In this document: positions 32,562 to 34,890 of the stretch, in pieces
Numbering within the stretch: position 1 is the stretch's first letter
How the letters are laid out: the number at the start of each line of letters is the position of its first letter
Assembly (NCBI GenBank): GCA_028719045.1
Contig: JAQULD010000003.1
Span: forward strand, 1 to 34,890
Source of the DNA: Candidatus Omnitrophota bacterium
GTDB taxonomy: Bacteria; Omnitrophota; Koll11; Gygaellales; Profunditerraquicolaceae
Length of the DNA stretch: 34,890 nucleotides
Reading direction: 5' to 3'
Notes under the pieces: generated by a model
What the model saw: the letters and a program-made list of their open reading frames with translations, nothing else
The model's database searches: none
What the model was told of the DNA's origin: nothing
Position numbers and translations under genes: made by a program

Positions 32562-34732
32562 TGGCATTTTTTAGGAAGAATATTTTTATTTTAGGCGTGT
32601 TCATGGCGTGTTTGGCTTTTTGTAAATCCTATGCCGCTCCGGAATACCAGGAAAGGCTGACCGGCTTCGGCAAGGTTATTACCGGAGTAAGCAAGGAAGA
32701 GGCGCTGATTAGTTTCGGAAAACCGGAAGCGGCAAGCGCGGATGTATGGTTTTATTCCTCACCGTCGCAATTTTATGTATATTTTTCCCGGGATATTGCC
32801 GTAAATTTGTATCCGGAAAACGCGAATGTTTTTATAGGCGCTCCGATAGAACTAAAAACGATGGTATCCGGGGCTGATACGGTCACACGCGATGTTACTG
32901 CGCAGTCCAAGCTTCTGCTAAGTGAGCCGGGTAGTTTTGAAATTATAAGTCCCGGGCTATTAATCCCGAAAAGCGCGGGAAGTTTCCAAGTTTTTTCAAT
33001 ATACAAGGATATTTACAGTAATCCAGCATATCTTGTTGTCTCATCCCCTAATCAGAATAAAGCTGAAATACTCTTAAGCATCGATGTCCTGCCTTACAAA
33101 CCTAAGGTTTTTATGGAAGCGAAAACTGTTTTTTTTGCTTTCGCGACTTTTGTGTCTGAACAAGGTTATTTTGTCAGAGATGTGACAAGAGAGTCCGAGT
33201 GGTTTTACCAGCAGGGCAGCCAGGCTGTACAGACAAAAGATAATTGGATAAATTTTCCTTCCCCGGGCAGCTTTAAAGTATTCTGTAAATACAGGAATAA
33301 AACCAGTTTTCCCCAGGAAACAGAAGTTGAAGGCAGCCTTTATCCGGCGAACCATAATTTAAAACACCTGAAGATCATCCCTGAATACCTCGCGGTTTTG
33401 CCCGGACAATTGGGGCATATAAAAGTTTTTGCTACTTATTATGATAATTCTGTCGTGGATGTCACTGATAAGGTTAGATTGGAGATATCAGATACAAGAA
33501 TAGTCCAAAGAAAAGGCGCTGATTTTTTTGCCCTGTCTGAAGGGGTCGCGGAAGTGTCAGCTGAAAAGGAAAACGTGAAAAGCCTTCCGGTAAAGATGTC
33601 GGTTTTAAAACCTGGTACCCCTAATCTTTCAGTCAGCCCTCCTTATGACAGGGAAGAAAAAGAACAGGGAATGGACCAGGATTCGCTTCTTCAGGATATA
33701 AAAGACAATATAAAAAAGCTGAAAGACAAGGCAATACGCCAGGAACGCCTATTTAAAAGTATCAAGGTCGTGCCTTCAAGCCTTAATATTCCTTTAGGCA
33801 GAGAAGGCCAGTTCAAAGCTGTGGGCGTACGGCCAGATAATTCGGAAGAGGATATAACTATTCCGGCGAAATGGGAGAGCCAGGACCTTAAAGTCGTTAC
33901 TGTCGACAAAGGCAGAGCCGTTACTGTCGCTCAAGGCCGGGCGAAAGTGCGCGTCAGGTATAAAGATTTCCTTTCTGATTGGGCTGTAGTGTTTGTTAAC
34001 GACCCGGAATTAACGGCGATTTCAATATTCCCGCTGGAACAGGAATTAAGCATGGACAGGAAAGGCAATCTGTCAGCTAAGGGACATTTCACGGATTCTT
34101 CCGAGAAAGATATCTCAGCCCTTGCTTCCTGGGAAATAGAAGAACCCGCTATGCTTAAGGTAATAAACGGGCAGCTTAACCCTTTGAAAGTCGGTAAGGC
34201 CAGGGTGGCCGCTTCTTATTCAAACATAAAAAGCCCCGCCGCTATTGTTAACATAGTCCATGAAGAATTCTGGTTGTTAAAGAAAATATTGAAAATATTA
34301 TTTTTTGTGTTTATCGCGATCTTTGCGGTGTTTACGGTTTTGTACCTGCTGACTGAGCAAAAGAGGACGGCGATAATCTCATTACTTGGCAAAAACAACA
34401 ATAGTTTTATAATAGCGTTATACGAAAATTTAACCGGGGCCTTGCCATTATTCGGCCACCTGTACAGCAAGTCAGTGCCGCCATTGTTTTACGCGGCGTC
34501 TGTTGAAAAACTTTATGCCATTGAAGAGAAGTGGTTTACCATGCTGACACGGAGTTTCGAAGAGGCCAAATACAGCGGGCATGTCCTCAAAAAAGAAGAC
34601 TCTGATTTCGCGCTGAAAAATTACAATCTGCTGCTAAAAAGGGTTTTTAGCAGGCAAAAGAAAACGGTTTTGCTTCTGGTAGTGTGTCTGGCCTTGATAA
34701 AGAGGGTGCCGGTAATAATTTCCAAAAAATGA
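32561..34732 (+). CDS. Exported multi-Ig (Big-like) protein with C-terminal membrane anchor
   Basis: 723 residues. A signal peptide (IFILGVFMACLAFCKSYAA) leads to an N-terminal segment with FGKPEAASADVWFY. At least four Ig/Big-like modules follow (about 85-170, 270-350, 400-480, 490-570; for example SLNIPLGREGQFKAVG and KGNLSAKGHFTDSSEKDI). One transmembrane helix (about 578-602) precedes a helical cytoplasmic tail with WFTMLTRSFEEA, like the DUF4129 tail of transglutaminase operons. Its start overlaps the preceding stop, and its stop overlaps the next start. Both large proteins carry Ig-like domains, so they may bind each other or peptidoglycan (inference). Confidence 0.8.
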   Translation: MAFFRKNIFILGVFMACLAFCKSYAAPEYQERLTGFGKVITGVSKEEALISFGKPEAASADVWFYSSPSQFYVYFSRDIAVNLYPENANVFIGAPIELKTMVSGADTVTRDVTAQSKLLLSEPGSFEIISPGLLIPKSAGSFQVFSIYKDIYSNPAYLVVSSPNQNKAEILLSIDVLPYKPKVFMEAKTVFFAFATFVSEQGYFVRDVTRESEWFYQQGSQAVQTKDNWINFPSPGSFKVFCKYRNKTSFPQETEVEGSLYPANHNLKHLKIIPEYLAVLPGQLGHIKVFATYYDNSVVDVTDKVRLEISDTRIVQRKGADFFALSEGVAEVSAEKENVKSLPVKMSVLKPGTPNLSVSPPYDREEKEQGMDQDSLLQDIKDNIKKLKDKAIRQERLFKSIKVVPSSLNIPLGREGQFKAVGVRPDNSEEDITIPAKWESQDLKVVTVDKGRAVTVAQGRAKVRVRYKDFLSDWAVVFVNDPELTAISIFPLEQELSMDRKGNLSAKGHFTDSSEKDISALASWEIEEPAMLKVINGQLNPLKVGKARVAASYSNIKSPAAIVNIVHEEFWLLKKILKILFFVFIAIFAVFTVLYLLTEQKRTAIISLLGKNNNSFIIALYENLTGALPLFGHLYSKSVPPLFYAASVEKLYAIEEKWFTMLTRSFEEAKYSGHVLKKEDSDFALKNYNLLLKRVFSRQKKTVLLLVVCLALIKRVPVIISKK

Positions 34733-34839
34733 AATTACGGATAAGGTTGATCGTACTGGCCGCGGTATCTTTAATAATACTTTTAAATGTTTTTTTCCTG
34801 CTCAAGATCATCGACAGGATCATGCAAAAACTCAGATAA
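34729..34839 (+). CDS. 36-residue single-helix membrane protein
   Basis: ATG 34729 overlaps the preceding stop (ATGA) and the frame ends at TAA 34837-34839, which overlaps the next ATG (TAATG). The product has basic N-terminal residues (MKLRIR), one hydrophobic helix (LIVLAAVSLIILLNVFFLL) and a short charged end. Coupling on both sides argues that it is translated. It may be a small subunit of the MoxR/DUF58/Ig-protein complex; the function is unknown. Confidence 0.6.
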   Translation: MKLRIRLIVLAAVSLIILLNVFFLLKIIDRIMQKLR

Positions 34840-34890
34840 TGAAAATTAAATGGTTCAATAAGCCTCCGGTTAGAATAACTGTATTCTTAT
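34839..34890 (+). CDS. N-terminus of a further gene of the cluster (partial)
   Basis: ATG 34839 overlaps the stop of the 36-residue protein and opens a frame (MKIKWFNKPPVRITVFL) that runs off the window. The start of a hydrophobic stretch suggests a membrane or exported protein, possibly a VWA or transglutaminase partner as found in MoxR operons, but 17 residues do not allow a call. Confidence 0.5.
   Translation, partial: MKIKWFNKPPVRITVFL

Overview
The window is bacterial, gene-dense (about 46% GC by eye) and almost entirely coding. I see no rRNA, tRNA, CRISPR array, integrase or transposase. The gene flavour is long TPR proteins, a membrane CHAT protease, GTP-type PEP carboxykinase, a phosphotransacetylase with a free-standing DRTGG partner, split MetH, QueH, MoxR/DUF58 and many exported proteins. 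This fits an uncultivated Gram-negative anaerobe, most compatible with Candidatus Omnitrophota (OP3) or a related PVC-side lineage. That assignment is inference from gene content, not a measured placement. No gene-free stretch exceeds 300 bases; the longest are 11558-11761, 13322-13452 and 11127-11239, each described below.

Region 1 (1-6222) is a surface-polysaccharide segment. It has the tail of an upstream gene, a giant SGNH-hydrolase-like protein whose catalytic domain is interrupted by 23 exactly spaced TPR units, two family-2 glycosyltransferases, and an O-antigen ligase/polymerase-like membrane protein on the minus strand. That protein converges on the first glycosyltransferase (118-bp overlap) and diverges from the second (22-bp gap).

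Region 2 (6242-13321) looks like a self-contained signalling module. An ECF-type sigma factor is read from an extended -10 promoter that leaves almost no leader. It is followed by a soluble zinc-finger anti-sigma candidate, a CHAT caspase-like protease with a transmembrane anchor and C-terminal TPRs, a secreted TPR protein and a PilZ protein. A bipartite motif (GTTAGATT, 12 nt, ACGTCTATT) occurs with identical 20-nt offset before the anti-sigma gene and before a distant exported Asp-box propeller gene; I read it as the promoter of this sigma factor. The set resembles, in logic only, the TPR-CHAT/anti-sigma/sigma part of type III-E CRISPR (Csx29-Csx30-RpoE), but no CRISPR components are present. 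This is the best candidate for an undescribed system here. A terminator and a perfect REP-like palindrome separate the small exported protein from the propeller gene.

Region 3 (13322-34890) is one 21-kb co-directional run of 22 genes with no gap above 24 bp. It starts behind a promoter and a two-hairpin leader. It carries thioredoxin and thioredoxin reductase, a Pta-AckA acetate/ATP branch with its DRTGG ATPase, a DJ-1/PfpI protein, PanD, peptide deformylase, PckG, PurC, an LPG-synthase-like membrane protein, a NYN nuclease, a metallo-beta-lactamase-fold hydrolase, QueH and B12-dependent methionine synthase split from its reactivation domain. It ends with a MoxR-DUF58-membrane protein-Ig-like-protein cluster that runs off the window edge.
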